Positions 35,601 to 47,400 of a DNA stretch of 64,000 nt are shown piece after piece. Numbering within the stretch: the stretch's first letter is position 1; each line of letters begins with the position of its first letter. A model generated the notes under the pieces. The model saw only the letters and a list, made by a program, of their open reading frames with translations, was not told the DNA's origin and did not search any database. The DNA is from Apiosordaria backusii (taxonomy: Eukaryota; Ascomycota; Sordariomycetes; Sordariales; Lasiosphaeriaceae). Location: NCBI GenBank assembly GCA_030549205.1, contig JAUKTV010000001.1, forward strand, positions 3,410,001 to 3,474,000, in the 5' to 3' direction. The translations under genes and the position numbers were made by a program.

Positions 35601-37774
35601 GGATATAGATATCTTCGATTAACTATCTTAGTATTTAATACCAGTTTACTTCTTTTAAATATAATTTCCTTTACTTTTTTACAATTATAGTTAGTATTAG
35701 CTTCTTTTTACTTATAAGTATAGTATATATATATACTATATTTAAAGATCTATAGTTACCTTTTACTTTTACCTTTTTATACTATTCGGTAAAGTCAATA
35801 ATATCGTAATGTTATTTAATATTCTTTTTATCTTCCTTAGTTAAATATAAAGGTATGTTAGTATTTTTAAAAAGTATTGTATATTAAAGACTTTAAAAAA
35901 GTACCTTATATTCTTTTATAGTATTAGTATTAAAAATTATTAGTATAAGCTTTTAATATATATACTTAGGCTAGTAGTTTAATTTAAATATAGTAATTGA
36001 ATTCGATATAAGATAGCTGTATAATGTTAGAGTTAAAGGACCTATATTAAAGTTAATAAAAGTATTAAAATGTTATTAAGGCTAAATTGTATTATTAAAG
36101 GTAAAGCCTATACTAATGTATAGTAAATATTATTTAATTATATTTTAATTTCCTACTATATACTATAATATATTCTATATACTTTAATATTTATAGTAAG
36201 GTATAGGGAAAATCTCTTTATCTATCTTCTTTTTTTTTACTTTAAATCGAGGTAGTCTATTTAATTTAAGTTTAACTATATTAATAATTCCTTTAAAGAA
36301 TAAAACTCCGCTTTAAAAGTATTATTATAAATAGCTTATATAATAATTAGGTTAAAAAGACAGATTGTTTAATATAGAATAAAAGTAATAGAAAATTATA
36401 TACTATTAAATATTAAATAAATAATATTGAAATACTACTTTAATAATTTATATTATATTAATTAAGCTTTAAGTATATTAGCACCTTTTATTATAAGAAA
36501 TCTTAATTATTATATAAAGGATAATGTTTTTTAGATTGTTATTAAATTGTAGATATTAAATATAAACCTAATTGTATTTAAAAAAGACAATAGAGCTAAA
36601 GTAGAACTTAAATCTTATAAAGAGAATTATCGAATAAAATATAATTTATTATTTTAAAGTATATTAGATATTTTATAACTGTACTTAAAGGATATTTAAA
36701 AGGAGGATAATATTATTAAATATTAAGAGTTTCTTTTTAAATATTTACTTTTAAAAAAGCCTAAGTTCGTTATTTAATTTAATTTAAATTTACTAAGTAA
36801 AAGTTAATACTTATTTAAGAATTGTAAAGTATAAAGACTAATTTTAAATATATCGGTAATAAGTTTAATTTTTAAATTACCTTAACTTCTAATATTTATC
36901 TATTTTAATTTTTATTTATATTTATTTGTTAGATTATTCTATTATACTTTATTTAAAACTATTATATTAGTTATAAATATAGTATCTTTTTAAAAAGTAA
37001 AAGCTGTTTTTATTATAAATATCATTTAAATTACTTTTATTTTAAATTTACTAATTATAAAGTACTTTTATTATAATTATAGAATTTAATTATAGAGAAA
37101 TACTTAAAATAAGTCTTTAGGTCAGTCTTTATTTTTATAAAAATCTTTTTAAATAATTGTTATATTGTAACTTAGGAAAGGAATATTATAGTATTATTTA
37201 TAAAGTTATTAGTCTATTTTCTTTTTTTTTAGACTAAATAAATAAAGGGTACTAACTATTTAAACTTTTATTAAGCTTTTATTTTAACTTTTTATACTTA
37301 CTTACTAGTAGGTAAAAACTTAAGAATTGGCTTTAATAAAAACTTTTTAATAAATTAAGTAGTCCTTATATAATCGTTGTCTTTATTATCGGAGTTAATC
37401 TACTATATAACTTAGGGTATAATGCTTGGTTAAGTTAAAGAAGTAGTTAATGATTTTAAAGCGTAGTTAATAGTTAATAGTTTAATAATAGTTAGTAATT
37501 TAATAGTAGTTAGTAATTTAATTATTTAATAGTTAATAAGATAGAATATTTAAATGCCTATACGTAAATAATAGCTAAAATCTAAAGCTAAATCTAAGTT
37601 AAAGATATTATAGTTCTATTTATTTAAAGTAATAGTATTAGTAAATAATGGTTTTAAACGTTTTAATTACGCTATTTATAACAGGCATAGTTATTAATTA
37701 CTTAATAAGAAGATCTATAAAGGCTATTTCTTACCGTCGCTTTATTGTAAATTTAAATAGTAGATATCTTAAAA
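32606..37774. other. RIPed AT-rich DNA, unassigned
   Basis: Decayed Lys/Asn/Ile-rich readings on both strands with no intact frame. Glycine-rich/asparagine-rich decay (32830-33000) and short GAT/GTT or ATT/GTT microsatellite-like runs (33450-33500) are visible. Segment 34840-35340 is less decayed and ends in the SINE-type tail. I recognise no element class for the rest. Confidence 0.5.
35254..35331 (+). repeat. Second copy of the SINE 3' tail
   Basis: Matches 30741-30817 (ATAGCGACCTCTTTAGCTAA ... CGTTCAATATCAT) with a few substitutions, but the preceding 80 bases differ (GC-normal sequence from about 35185). Either a different SINE or LINE using the same tail or a rearranged copy. Confidence 0.7.
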
Positions 37775-37847
37775 GCTAATATATTAATAGCTAGACTAAT
37801 ACTCAGGTAGGTGACCACTGGGGAATCCCTAGTGTTGTATGTTTTTC
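37775..37847 (+). pseudogene. 5S rRNA 3' half (relic)
   Basis: From about 37792 the sequence fits the 3' half of fungal 5S rRNA: TACTCAGGTAGGTGACCACT followed by GGGGAATCCCTAGTGTTGTATG and a T5 terminator at 37843-37847. The first half is not recognisable upstream, where DNA is AT-rich. Dispersed single 5S genes are normal in Sordariomycetes. This copy lies at the boundary of the RIPed block. Confidence 0.7.
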
Positions 37848-38257
37848 TCTTATTTTTAAGATATTTCTATTTCCTGTTGCAATCTAGACCATGTACTTGT
37901 TTTTTAATGCTCCAGTTGGCTTGAAAATGTATATTTCGTGGTTGTGTTGACTATCGTGATTGGTGGATGATCATGTCTCCCATAGCTAAGCCTCCCTCAT
38001 GAGGCATGGTTTATCTATGGGATGGCTACCTACCTGCTCCCCTACATATATCAACACACCACAATTAAGCTACACCGTCGTCGTCTGTAATCAAAGTTTT
38101 CAATGAAAAATCTTCCATTCTTAGCATGCAAAACCCCCTATTCAAATTATTACTACCAATTACTAGAAGATTACGCCCTCTCTCCATTGCACCTACCCTC
38201 CCCCTTTGTTTCCTGTTTGCCCCTACCGTATTTTCCCTTACGACGACATATCCCTTA
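37848..38257. other. Boundary spacer, no gene
   Basis: GC rises to normal after the 5S relic. Probably the 3' flank of the next, minus-strand gene. Short frames here are shadows. Confidence 0.5.
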
Positions 38258-39676
38258 TCAAAGATCATCCCCCTCAACCTCCACAGCAAAAGTAACCACC
38301 GCCCCCTCCTCCCCCGTCACCGTAAACGTAGCCACCACCGGCCCACCACTCCCACCCCCACTCCCCTTCTCGCGCTCAGTGTGAAAAACCAACGTTGTGG
38401 CCACCTGATGATCAGTTTCAGTCGCGACAGTGGTTGTTGTTGCGCTCTTATACCCCCCAGTCCCCGTCCTTGATAGAGTCGCAGGCGTGATATGCGTCGT
38501 CGTCATCGGTCTGTATGACTGTTGACCAGAGACACCACCCGGGCTGAAAGACTTTGTCGCTGTGGACGGTGCTGCGAGGCCGGTGGAGTTTGTCCAGGAG
38601 AAGATACCAGTGAATGACTTGAAGGGGATGGAGGACAAACTATCCGAGGCGGCGGGGGCGGTTAGGGAGGCTAAGGGGGGAATAAAAGTGGAGTTGATGA
38701 AGGGAGGGAAGGGGATAGTGGACGTGCTGAATGAGGGCAAAGCAGGGGAGAGGGTAATCGTGCTGAGTGGTGCGTCGATTGTGCTGAGGGAGTGGGATTG
38801 AGACCGGGGGTTGGTGTAGGTGGATGGTGGCGATGAAGGTGTGGGGAGAGTCTCAGAGGTGGTAAGGTAGTCTGTGGTAGACAGAAGAACCGTAGACAGG
38901 ATGTCGGTTGTGATGGTCTCCTCTGGGATAGAAGGGGAAGTGACAAGAACAGGAGTAGAGAAACTGAAAGGTGCGGTGGTGGATGTGGTGAAAAAGGGCT
39001 CAGAGAAGCAGGCCATGTCCGGATCGATGTACAAGAAGACTTGGTAACAGGTTGCGTAGGGCTGTTTGAGGTAGTAGTTTACCTTGTCGTAGCGGCCGGC
39101 TTTGCAGGCGTAAAAGGAGAGAGTGCCGTTGTAGGTCAGGGCTTGGTCGTCGCCCTGCGTCGTGACAGAGAAGAGTTGGTCGGGTTCTTCGGCGTCAGAA
39201 AACGGGACGTCGCAGACTAGGACTGTGGTGGGGGCTGGAATATCGGATACGATGTTAGTTGGAGGATGGTAAAAATAGGGGCCAGGGAGAACAGTACAAG
39301 CCCACCAACACCCTCGTAGGGCTTGATCCAAAAGACGGCCATTATACAACCGAAACCATGTCGCTGACTCTGTAAGTTTGCTTCCCTGGAGTTGACCACC
39401 TGGTAGTTGACCAACTGTGAGGTTGTTGCTGGCGTCTACTGAGCACAGATGGAACAGACAGGTGCTTATATCAGCGGCCACCAAGCGACTCAACCCCAAC
39501 ACCAAGAAGGGGAGAAAGCAAGCAAACATCGCTGCAGTAACAAACAAGAGATGGCCAACAATGACGAGAAGAATTCTTGAGGCCCAAGCCAAAGAGCTTT
39601 CATCCGTAGGACCGGACATAAAAAAGACAACGGGGAGTATCCGGGCTCTTATACTGCCCACGATTTCACTCATCAT
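38258..39676 (-). CDS. Hypothetical Ser/Thr-rich membrane or secreted protein
   Basis: 472 residues from the first ATG pair (39671-39676). Upstream frame has no earlier ATG. A strongly hydrophobic stretch near the N-terminus (ASRILLVIVGHLLFVTAAMF continuing into FLPFLVLG) is a signal anchor. It is followed by a Cys-containing domain of about 150 residues with WWACTVLPGPYFYHPPTN and paired cysteines (CDV, YACKAGRY, ATCYQVFLY), then a long Ser/Thr/Pro-rich tail (about residues 250-450) that is probably heavily O-glycosylated. The tail ends in valine-rich FTVTGEEGAVVTF. No GPI signal is seen. I do not recognise a family; an intron in the 39.2-39.45 kb part cannot be excluded. It is the first gene beyond the heterochromatin boundary. 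Confidence 0.5.
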   Translation of the reverse strand: MMSEIVGSIRARILPVVFFMSGPTDESSLAWASRILLVIVGHLLFVTAAMFACFLPFLVLGLSRLVAADISTCLFHLCSVDASNNLTVGQLPGGQLQGSKLTESATWFRLYNGRLLDQALRGCWWACTVLPGPYFYHPPTNIVSDIPAPTTVLVCDVPFSDAEEPDQLFSVTTQGDDQALTYNGTLSFYACKAGRYDKVNYYLKQPYATCYQVFLYIDPDMACFSEPFFTTSTTAPFSFSTPVLVTSPSIPEETITTDILSTVLLSTTDYLTTSETLPTPSSPPSTYTNPRSQSHSLSTIDAPLSTITLSPALPSFSTSTIPFPPFINSTFIPPLASLTAPAASDSLSSIPFKSFTGIFSWTNSTGLAAPSTATKSFSPGGVSGQQSYRPMTTTHITPATLSRTGTGGYKSATTTTVATETDHQVATTLVFHTEREKGSGGGSGGPVVATFTVTGEEGAVVTFAVEVEGDDL

Positions 39677-40210
39677 TCTAAGGTATTGAGAAACGACAGT
39701 ATCTGCCGTCTGGTGGAACAAACATATCGTTTCTCATGATGGCGATATTGCTCCAGATATCTTGAACAACGACGCCTCAGGGCCCGTCAGACCGCTGGTA
39801 GATCATGATGCAAAGAGATGATGGTTCCATCCGCTCGGCTCACACCATAAAACAAGAGACTGTGCATGCATATTGCCTGTGAGCCTCAGCCCCAGTGATA
39901 CCCATCTCGACTCGAGCATGCCGTGCAACACTGCAATAATGTCACTGTCACATCCTGTAAAATCATCGACCACCAGATATTCACCCTCATCTAGCTCCAG
40001 ACTTGTCCAACGCATTGGGTTCAACACTGGCCTCCTCAGTCACTCCCGATAAAGACAATCTTCACTCACACAGATACACAAGAAAGCAAGAAGATGGCAA
40101 AGATAGGGGCGGAGGTATCATCGAGGTTGTGCCCAAGACCTCACAGTTTCATTACTAAAATAGAAATCGATGCTTTTCGCTGGAGAGAACTCAAGAATCG
40201 AAGTGGCTTA
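39677..40210. other. Intergenic
   Basis: Spacer between two minus-strand genes. A 74-codon minus-strand frame (39803-40027, starting MLNPMRWTSLELDEGEYLVV) has some protein character but no supporting motif, and is not called. Confidence 0.5.
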
Positions 40211-42519
40211 TTAGGCCTTTCTCCGTTTCCTGGATACTGGCGGATCTGGCTCTTGTTCCGACTCAGCATCGTCTGATTCCTCCTCATCACTCGACTCGCC
40301 GAGGGATATCATGTCCTCGGCATCATCACCCTCCTCCTCATTATCCTCGCCTTCCACGTCGGAATCGCTGTCGCTCGAGAACCCAGAAAAGTCCCCGTCT
40401 TCTACATCCGAGTCTTCAAGCTCCTCATCGCCCGCCAAAGTCGAGCCAGCCATGGATGTATCCGCCACGCTCTTGGCTTCGCCTTCGCCTTCGCGTTTCC
40501 GCTTTCGCATCTCACCAAGACGCCCTTGGCGACCTTCAATGAGTTCACCATCATTTTCCTCAGGACCCTCCATCGCTGGCGCCGGTGTAAACCAAGGGAT
40601 CTTGCCTCGCATGAAGTCGTTCAGGACCATCTTGGCAACGCCGTCCACATCTGGCTCACCACCTTTCAACAGTCTACCGCCCTTTCTGGCCAGCATCTCA
40701 AGGAACTGGATGTGGTCTTTCCAACCCCTTAACTCATAAGTCCTTTCCATATGATGTGGCTTGACCTTACACAACACAGTAGGAATATATTGCTCGGGAT
40801 GCTCAACATTTTCAACACGGACGACACCACGGAGAAGAAGATCCTGTGGTGTGTCGTGTTGATTGGGTGGCACAATACCCGGGCAGTCGATCAGATAGAT
40901 CCTCTTCATCAGAGTAACATACTGCCAAACCTTGGTCTCACCGGGAATGGGTGCAACCTTGGCAACTGCCTTGCCACGAAGAGCATTGATGATGCTGGAC
41001 TTGCCCACATTCGGATAACCAACCAGACCGACACTGATCTGCTTGCGGTCCTTGTGGAGAATGCTGAACTGTCGGAGAAGATCAATCAAAGAACCACGAC
41101 CGAACGGATTCTTCATGCTTGATCTCATGGCACAGGTAGGGCGATCCTTCTGAAGGACACGGATCCAAGCAGCCTGAAAATCTGTTAGCGTCCGTCTTGG
41201 AACCAACAATTTCAAATGCAAAGATATGATGAGGGAGATATGTATGAAACATCACTAAGAAAACCGCAACGAAGTTGCCCAGTAAAGGGCGCGGCGGTTT
41301 TCAACTCGTATGAAACACGTCCGGTATCCGGCGCCAGAACCCCAAGACGGAGTCTGACAATCCCCAACCTGATGACCAGGCCAGAGAAGTTGGAGGTGGA
41401 TATCGCTCTCCCAGGGATGTAACGCACGACTTCCATTGCAGTAGCACACGAGTGTGCGGAAGCATCCTGACAAAACCCCTGGGGTACTTCCAATGACATT
41501 GGAGAAGTACCAAGAATGTGCAATAGTATATGCAAACTAGTTTTACTTACGGCTGTACTGGATGGAACCAAATCGATCTTGTTCAGAACAAAGATGAGGT
41601 GCTTGTGTGGGGCTTCAGTAGAGAGATACTTCTCCACGTGGCGACATCTTGTGCCGACAGGATCACGGGCATCAAGGACATGAAGAATGACGTCTGAAGA
41701 GTCAATCACCTTGTCTGTAAGAACATGTTAGCACGATAATGTTTTCGAAACGAGTGCGGGTGTGCTTACAGAGCTCGTTCCAGATGCGCTTGGATTGACC
41801 CTTGAAGAAGATAGCCTCCTTGGCCGTTGCGACACTGAAGTCAATCTCTGGATAAACGCTCTCCTTGTTCTCCACCTCAGCCGCGGCACCAGAAGTACCA
41901 CTGAGCAGCTTGATCTGTTCCAACCTCGCGGTATATGCATCGAAGCTTGACTCGGTGTGGCCCGCCAGTTCGTCAACGGTGTTGAAGCTCAGCTTGGGAC
42001 GTTTCCTTTGCGCCTTGGGTCCAAATGTCTCTGAAAAGGGCGCACTTTCAATCGTCATCTTGGCCTGGTGCTTCTTCAAGCCATCTTCGAGCTTGGGTCC
42101 GTCATCACGGATCAAGTTCATGGGGAGTTTGTTGCTCTTGAGCAGCACTGAGTATGGGTCCTTCTGATTCTCCGCCACGGCCTCCCGGAACGATGTAAGT
42201 GTGTCCTGGGAAATGACTCTGGTGTTGCTGAACCATCTTCGGTTTGGCTCGATGACGGCCTTGGGCCGTTCCCTGCTCTGAAAAGAAGCGGCCTTGACAA
42301 CCTTGCCATCTTTGTTGCGAATCGCCTTGCCCTCCTTCAGAATGTTGAGGGTCTTGACCTTTTTGGCGGAGCGATAGAAGTTTTCGCCCTTGACCTTGGG
42401 GTCGCCGGTGACCTTGCCCTGCCGCTCAACGCGGGTCTTCTCCTTCTTTCCTGCGATGGCGAGTTAGATGGCGACGTCAATTGCGATGTCGATTGATTTT
42501 GCGACTTACCGGTTCCCAT
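40211..42519 (-). CDS. NOG2: Nucleolar GTP-binding protein 2 (60S ribosome assembly GTPase)
   Basis: Four exons: 42510-42519 (MGTG start), 41770-42450, 41551-41714 and 40211-41173, 605 residues in total. Introns are 59, 55 and 377 nt. Nog2 is a circularly permuted GTPase bound to pre-60S particles, needed for late nuclear maturation before export. Motifs appear in the permuted order: DARDP and NKIDLVP (G4) on exon 3, then GYPNVGKSS (G1), the switch region ETKVWQ and DCPG (G3) on exon 4. The N-terminal NGP1NT-type domain (NFYRSAKKVKTLNIL, RRWFSNTRVISQDTL) is on exon 2. The C-terminus is a long acidic Glu/Asp/Ser tail ending in a basic RKRRKA nuclear-type signal. The unusually long third intron is treated separately. 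Length and motif order fit the family well. Confidence 0.95.
41238..41500 (-). ncRNA. Candidate intronic H/ACA snoRNA (snR191-like)
   Basis: The 377-nt NOG2 intron (41174-41550) is several times longer than all other introns here. In Saccharomyces cerevisiae the NOG2 intron encodes the H/ACA snoRNA snR191. On the minus strand I see a 3' hairpin with a GAAAACCGC / GCGGTTTTC stem (41259-41302), an H-box-like ATACGA at 41306-41311 just before it, and an ACA at 41241-41243 followed by three bases. Further stems lie 5' of this, including GGTACT/AGTACC with TCCAAT/ATTGGA near 41480-41512. The 5' end is not determined. The box geometry is approximate: the ACA is somewhat far from the stem. Confidence 0.55.
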
Positions 42520-42946
42520 CTTGGTAGAATGCTAAAACGCCAGAAGAAACAGAAAAGACCAAGAAGAAAAGGCAAAACAAGAACCTCGCCCGCGAGAAGG
42601 GTCTGAGGGATGAAATTGGTGTTTTGCGGCCTTCCACGGGGGAGAGTGAATGTGGAAGACGAGGAGAAAAGTTGGGAAGGGTGCGAAAAGCAAAGAGCTG
42701 CGCAAAGTAAATGGAAAGTTTTGGAGGGGTGGAGCTCCAAAAGTCTCTGAAAAAAGAGCGGTCAACCACGGCAGAACCCCCAAAGGTCACCGCACTACTC
42801 CTAAACAGGTCTAGCACGTATCAATCGGCTCAGTGAGCTTCAGAATTTCCAAGTCGAATCACCACCGCCCGAACCTCGCCGTCGTCGACTCCAGCCCAGG
42901 AAGCCAGCCCAATTCTGTCCCCCTCCAGACAGAGCTTCCCAAAAAA

Positions 42947-43888
42947 ATGCCTCCATCACTCCCACGACCGGCCCTCACCGGCCTCGAAGCCGCCTTCACC
43001 GCCTGCCGCCTCACCCCATCACGACAAATAATAGCCCGCTCCCTCTCAACAACCCCCTCCCACCTCCGGCAAACCTTCCCCCCCGACTCCCCCAAATTCA
43101 TCACCCTCCCCGAACCCCCCCAGTCCTCCGAAGTCAAACACCCCCCCGTAAAAGGCCACCTCCCCATCCCCCGCAACATCTTCCCCACCCGCGGCGGCAG
43201 CGCCAAAGTCAAAACCGCCTTCATCAAGTCCGCCACCCCCCTCTCCAAAGCCGAGGCCGCCGGCCTGCCCCCCAAATCCGCCGCCGAGGCCGCCGCCCGC
43301 AGAGCCGCCGCCATCCGTCGCAAGAACCTCGAGGAGGGCATCCGCGGCCTCTACTCCCGCAAAAAGCTCCACCAGGCCAAAATCCTCGCCCGGTCTCAGT
43401 ACAAAGTCGAGTTCAACACCGCCCGCGCCAACGCCCCCGAGCGGCTAGACGAGCGCCTCACCCGGTCGACCGTGAAGGAGTCCACCGCCAAGCAGGTCCA
43501 GGTCCTGCCTGACCCTCGCCGGTTCACCAAGGCGATCCGTGCCAAGCACAAGGTGGAACGGTTGGCCGCGCAAAAGTCGGAGGCGAGGACGGACGCCCTC
43601 GCGCAGCTGTACGTGGCCGCGCAGACGTTCATCGTGACGGAGGAGCAGCTCGAGGAAAGGGTGGAGAAGCTGTTCAAGGAGGACGCCTTCGTCTCCAATG
43701 GCAGCAAGGAGACCAACATGTGGGATGCCCAGGGCGCGCCGATCAGCATCGGGCAGAGGCAGGCTCAGATTGCGGGCTTGGGCTCCGGTTTGTCTACTTC
43801 GAGCAGGGGGGCGGCCCAGGCGGCTGTGAGGCAGAAGTTGGTGGCCGAGGAGCTTTCTGGAGGCAAGCTTGTCATTGAAGAGCGGTAG
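42947..43888 (+). CDS. Mitochondrial small-subunit ribosomal protein mS26-like (Pet123)
   Basis: 313 residues, single exon. The upstream frame is open but its only earlier start would be GTG, so ATG 42947 is chosen. The first about 50 residues form a mitochondrial presequence (MPPSLPRPALTGLEAAF, then Arg/Ser-rich SRQIIARSLSTTPSHLRQ). The body is basic and helical, with an LPIPRNIFPTR motif, an Ala/Arg-rich AAEAAARRAAAIRRKNLEEG helix and RLTRSTVKESTAKQVQVLPD, typical of the fungal Pet123/mS26 group. Pet123 sits on the mitoribosome small subunit near the mRNA channel exit. The gene is divergent from NOG2 with about 430 bp between them. The family call rests on motif memory and could be a related mitoribosomal protein. 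Confidence 0.55.
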   Translation: MPPSLPRPALTGLEAAFTACRLTPSRQIIARSLSTTPSHLRQTFPPDSPKFITLPEPPQSSEVKHPPVKGHLPIPRNIFPTRGGSAKVKTAFIKSATPLSKAEAAGLPPKSAAEAAARRAAAIRRKNLEEGIRGLYSRKKLHQAKILARSQYKVEFNTARANAPERLDERLTRSTVKESTAKQVQVLPDPRRFTKAIRAKHKVERLAAQKSEARTDALAQLYVAAQTFIVTEEQLEERVEKLFKEDAFVSNGSKETNMWDAQGAPISIGQRQAQIAGLGSGLSTSSRGAAQAAVRQKLVAEELSGGKLVIEER

Positions 43889-44493
43889 TCTGGTTCGGTG
43901 GGAAGAGAGGGGAATGTTCTCATGATCCTGGCCGGCAGAGAGATGTTCTGTGGAGGGCAGTCATGGCGGCGGCGGTGGAAACCGCAATCGCAATAGTTTG
44001 TATCAAAGCCTTATACAAACCGGGCGTGTACAAATAGAATTTGTTTTCAATGTGCCAATGTTTGGCCGCCGTTGCGTACATTATCTACATCTGCAAAGAA
44101 ATCTGTTTCTCTCTCCACAGGAACACAACACAGAGAATATATACAAACAGAAACGAAATAACAAAGAAAATCACATGATGTTTCTCTTGCTCTAAGTATT
44201 TCGCTGATCAAATACAAAAGTGACTACGCGCCCGTCAAAACGCCGATTGCCTATTATTCCCATCCCTTCCTTTGCTTCCTCCTCAACCAGCGTTGTGCAA
44301 TACTACTGGTTATACAATGATATATGACAGTGTTTAAATTAAAAGAACATCCAGTAAAAACGAAAACAAAAATCACGCTCTACCTCGACTCAGAAGCATG
44401 AAGCCACGTGGAGTTCTACCGCAAACAGATGGAGCCTGAAAACAATCATCATAAGGTACCCTCAGAGGTCACGTCTACACCTGCCATCCACAA
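43889..44493. other. Intergenic between convergent genes
   Basis: 3' flanks of the mitoribosomal gene and of the ABC transporter gene. Nothing else supported. Confidence 0.6.
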
Positions 44494-47400
44494 CTATCTC
44501 CTCTCCACCAGAAGAACATGCATAGCAGTGTATGCCAAAACAATGAACACAACACCGAACACACCCAGGTTGATGATGTCCGTCCACATGGCCTGGTTGT
44601 CGAAACCGAACGAGCTGAGAATGGCGGCGCCTGGTACAGTGATATCGATACCGATCTTGTGGTCGATCAGGGTCAGCTGGGTGACTTCGTTCACAATAAG
44701 CGCCTCGAAGCCATAGTGGAAGATGGACAGCCATTGGAGCCAGAGAGCGGCCGGCGGGATGGCGTTGTGGTTGAGCAACAGACCGGCAAAGAGCAAGCTG
44801 AACAGCATGACCAAGCTGCCGATCAGGTTGGCAACGCCATGATCCTTGCAAACAATGCCGATGAACAGACAGATGCCTGCCGCGGCAAAGTTGAAAAGGA
44901 CAAGGACCAGCATGAAGATCAAAAATTTGCCGGGCTCAGCAACAAGACCAGTCATTGGGTAGACGATGGCACCGAGAAGAATTGGTGGAATAATTCTGAG
45001 GGGAATAATGTCGAAGAGGACCTTGGCCGCAAAGTAGGTGATGGGAGAGTAGTAACCGTTCGCTCTCTCACGGACAAAGAGAAGCCTCTCTTGTGAGAAG
45101 ACGGACAAGCTGGTAAGAGTGCTGAACCCAAAGAGCGCGAGGACGAAAAAGAAGAGACCGAGTCTGTTTTGGAAACCAGCAATGTCCATGGTAAGACCAT
45201 AAAACAGATAGCCAGCGAAAACGGCGAGCAGAATGGCGATAGCGTAGTGAGTCAACATCAGCATGGGGTTTCGATAAAGATTCCTCCAGGTTCGCTGGGA
45301 CAAAAGAACAAATTGTCGCCAATATCCAACACGAGTGTATCCTCTGCCCATTGCACCAAGGTTGGTGTTGGAACCGTCTGCCACATACCCATTGGCATTT
45401 TGTCCATTGCTTGCAGATGCTGCCGAAACAGCCTGCTCAATTTCGTCGTGCGTGTTGCCAGCAATATCTGATTGGATGTAAGAGTGCACGAGAAGATCCA
45501 GGTCGGTTCCAGTGGTGACCGGAGGAGGCAAATTGTCAGGATCTTCCGCGACTGGGGTCGGTAGTTGACCGGGTGATTGGCGTTGAAGCTTGTATGCTCC
45601 GATCTCATCACCAGCGTCCGAAGAGGCAGCAGTATCAGCTGTTAGCTTGCGCCGAGTATAGAGTTCCCGCTCCTGCCTCAGTCTAACGGAATCTCGACGC
45701 AGGCCCCGAGGGCGAGACGAGCTAGCCGTCACTGTGCTCTCATCACCAACGCTGTTCCCGGAAATACTAGCGACCGATTTGACCGCCCGAGTGCTGCTGG
45801 GACCAATACTACCTCCATCAGTGGAGAGGGTACCATCGTCATAAGAGGTGGTAGAAGAGGCGTGCATCGTCAGGTCGACGAGATAGTCAGCGATGTTGAA
45901 ACCAGGAGGGCAGCTGTATCCGATTTGATCAAAGTAGTCCTGGCATTGGTGCAGAGGTCCAGAGTACACGGTCTTGCCTTGCGCCAGCAGAATGAGACGA
46001 TCAAACAAAGCAACGATGTTGGATCTTGGCTGGTGAATCGTGAAGATTACTGTTCGCTTGTACGTCTTTGCCAATGTGACCAAACATTCGATAACGTTGT
46101 AGGCATTGTAGGCGTCAAGGCCGCTGGTAGGTTCGTCGAGGAAGAGGATGGATGGGCTAGTGACCAACTCGCAAGCGATGCTGACACGGCGCTTCTCTCC
46201 GCCAGAAATACCACGACCCTTTCCCTCTTCAGAACCGATCAGTGAGTCCCGGATATGATGAATGCCCAACTGCTTTTCGACCTCAACGACTCTCTGCTCC
46301 TTTGCGGCGCGTCCCATGTCTCTTGGCAGACGAAGAAGTGCGCTGGTCATGATAGTCTCGTGAACCGTAAGAGTAGGAAGCATGGTGTCTTCCTGATCGA
46401 CAAATCCCACAGCGTTCTTGTAGTCGACATCGCTGACCTTCTCACCATTGACATAAAAGTCACCAGAAACCTGACCACGCTTGTTCTTGCGGGCCAAGAT
46501 ATCCAAAAACGTCGTTTTTCCGGCACCCGAAGCTCCCATGATGGCCGTAATCTCTCCCGGATGAGCCATGCCCTGAATTCCTGAGAGGATTTGTTTGCCA
46601 TTCAGGTTGTAAAACACGTTCTGGAAGTACAGAGAGGCCGGCTTATGGTCTGCCATAAGCTTGATTGCTTCGTCATCCGAGTCGTCCAAATGGATGGGCC
46701 CATATTTGAACTGCCTCCTGGACAGGTACCAGGTTAAGAGAATGACAGCCACCAAGAACAGTGCGCAGCCGGCGATGACTCCGGCAATCAGGGGTGTGTT
46801 GATCTTAGGCACCTGAGGGGCATAGCCAGGGACTTCCGTGTGGTACAAACATTCGCCGGCGCCGCAACTGAGGAGGATGCTCGAGTCACCAAACATATCG
46901 CTAATCAGGTTGTTCATCTCAGGCTCTTGGAAAGAGCATTTCTTGTCCTCGCCTGGCCGTTGCGTACACTCGAACTTGGCGGGACCCTTGATCATATTGA
47001 CCAGGAAATCGCTGATATCGACGGAGCCGTTCTCGCCACAAAGCATGCGATCGGGAATACATTCGCACTTGATCTTTTCGCACTTGTAGGACGTCGAGTT
47101 CTTCGCTCCCGAAAGGTCATATTCGGCGCTCGAATCGCATTGTTCAAGATGGCACATGAAGGACTCTTTCTGGTCAACCCAAACTAGAAGGTGTCAGCTT
47201 AAGCATCAGAGTGCGAGGTGTGAAGGCAGACTCACACTGGAAATCACACAGTCCGCTCTCTCTCTTGCAGTTGAAGGTGACTTGCGGGATTTGAGCTCCC
47301 AGCAGGCTGCGGATAGCCTTGTTGGTGACATCACACATCTGAAAGTTCTGCTTCACCACCTCACCGCCGGTATAACAGACACCGCCATCGCCTGTTTCCG

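Noticed and set aside
38103..38473. Proline/serine-rich plus-strand frames
   Set aside because: Antisense shadows of the Ser/Thr-rich tail of the minus-strand gene 38258-39676.
39803..40027. 74-codon minus-strand frame
   Set aside because: Has an ATG and acidic protein-like composition but no motif, splice partner or conservation evidence.
42833..42946. N-terminal extension of the mitoribosomal protein frame
   Set aside because: It starts with GTG only; ATG 42947 gives a good mitochondrial presequence.
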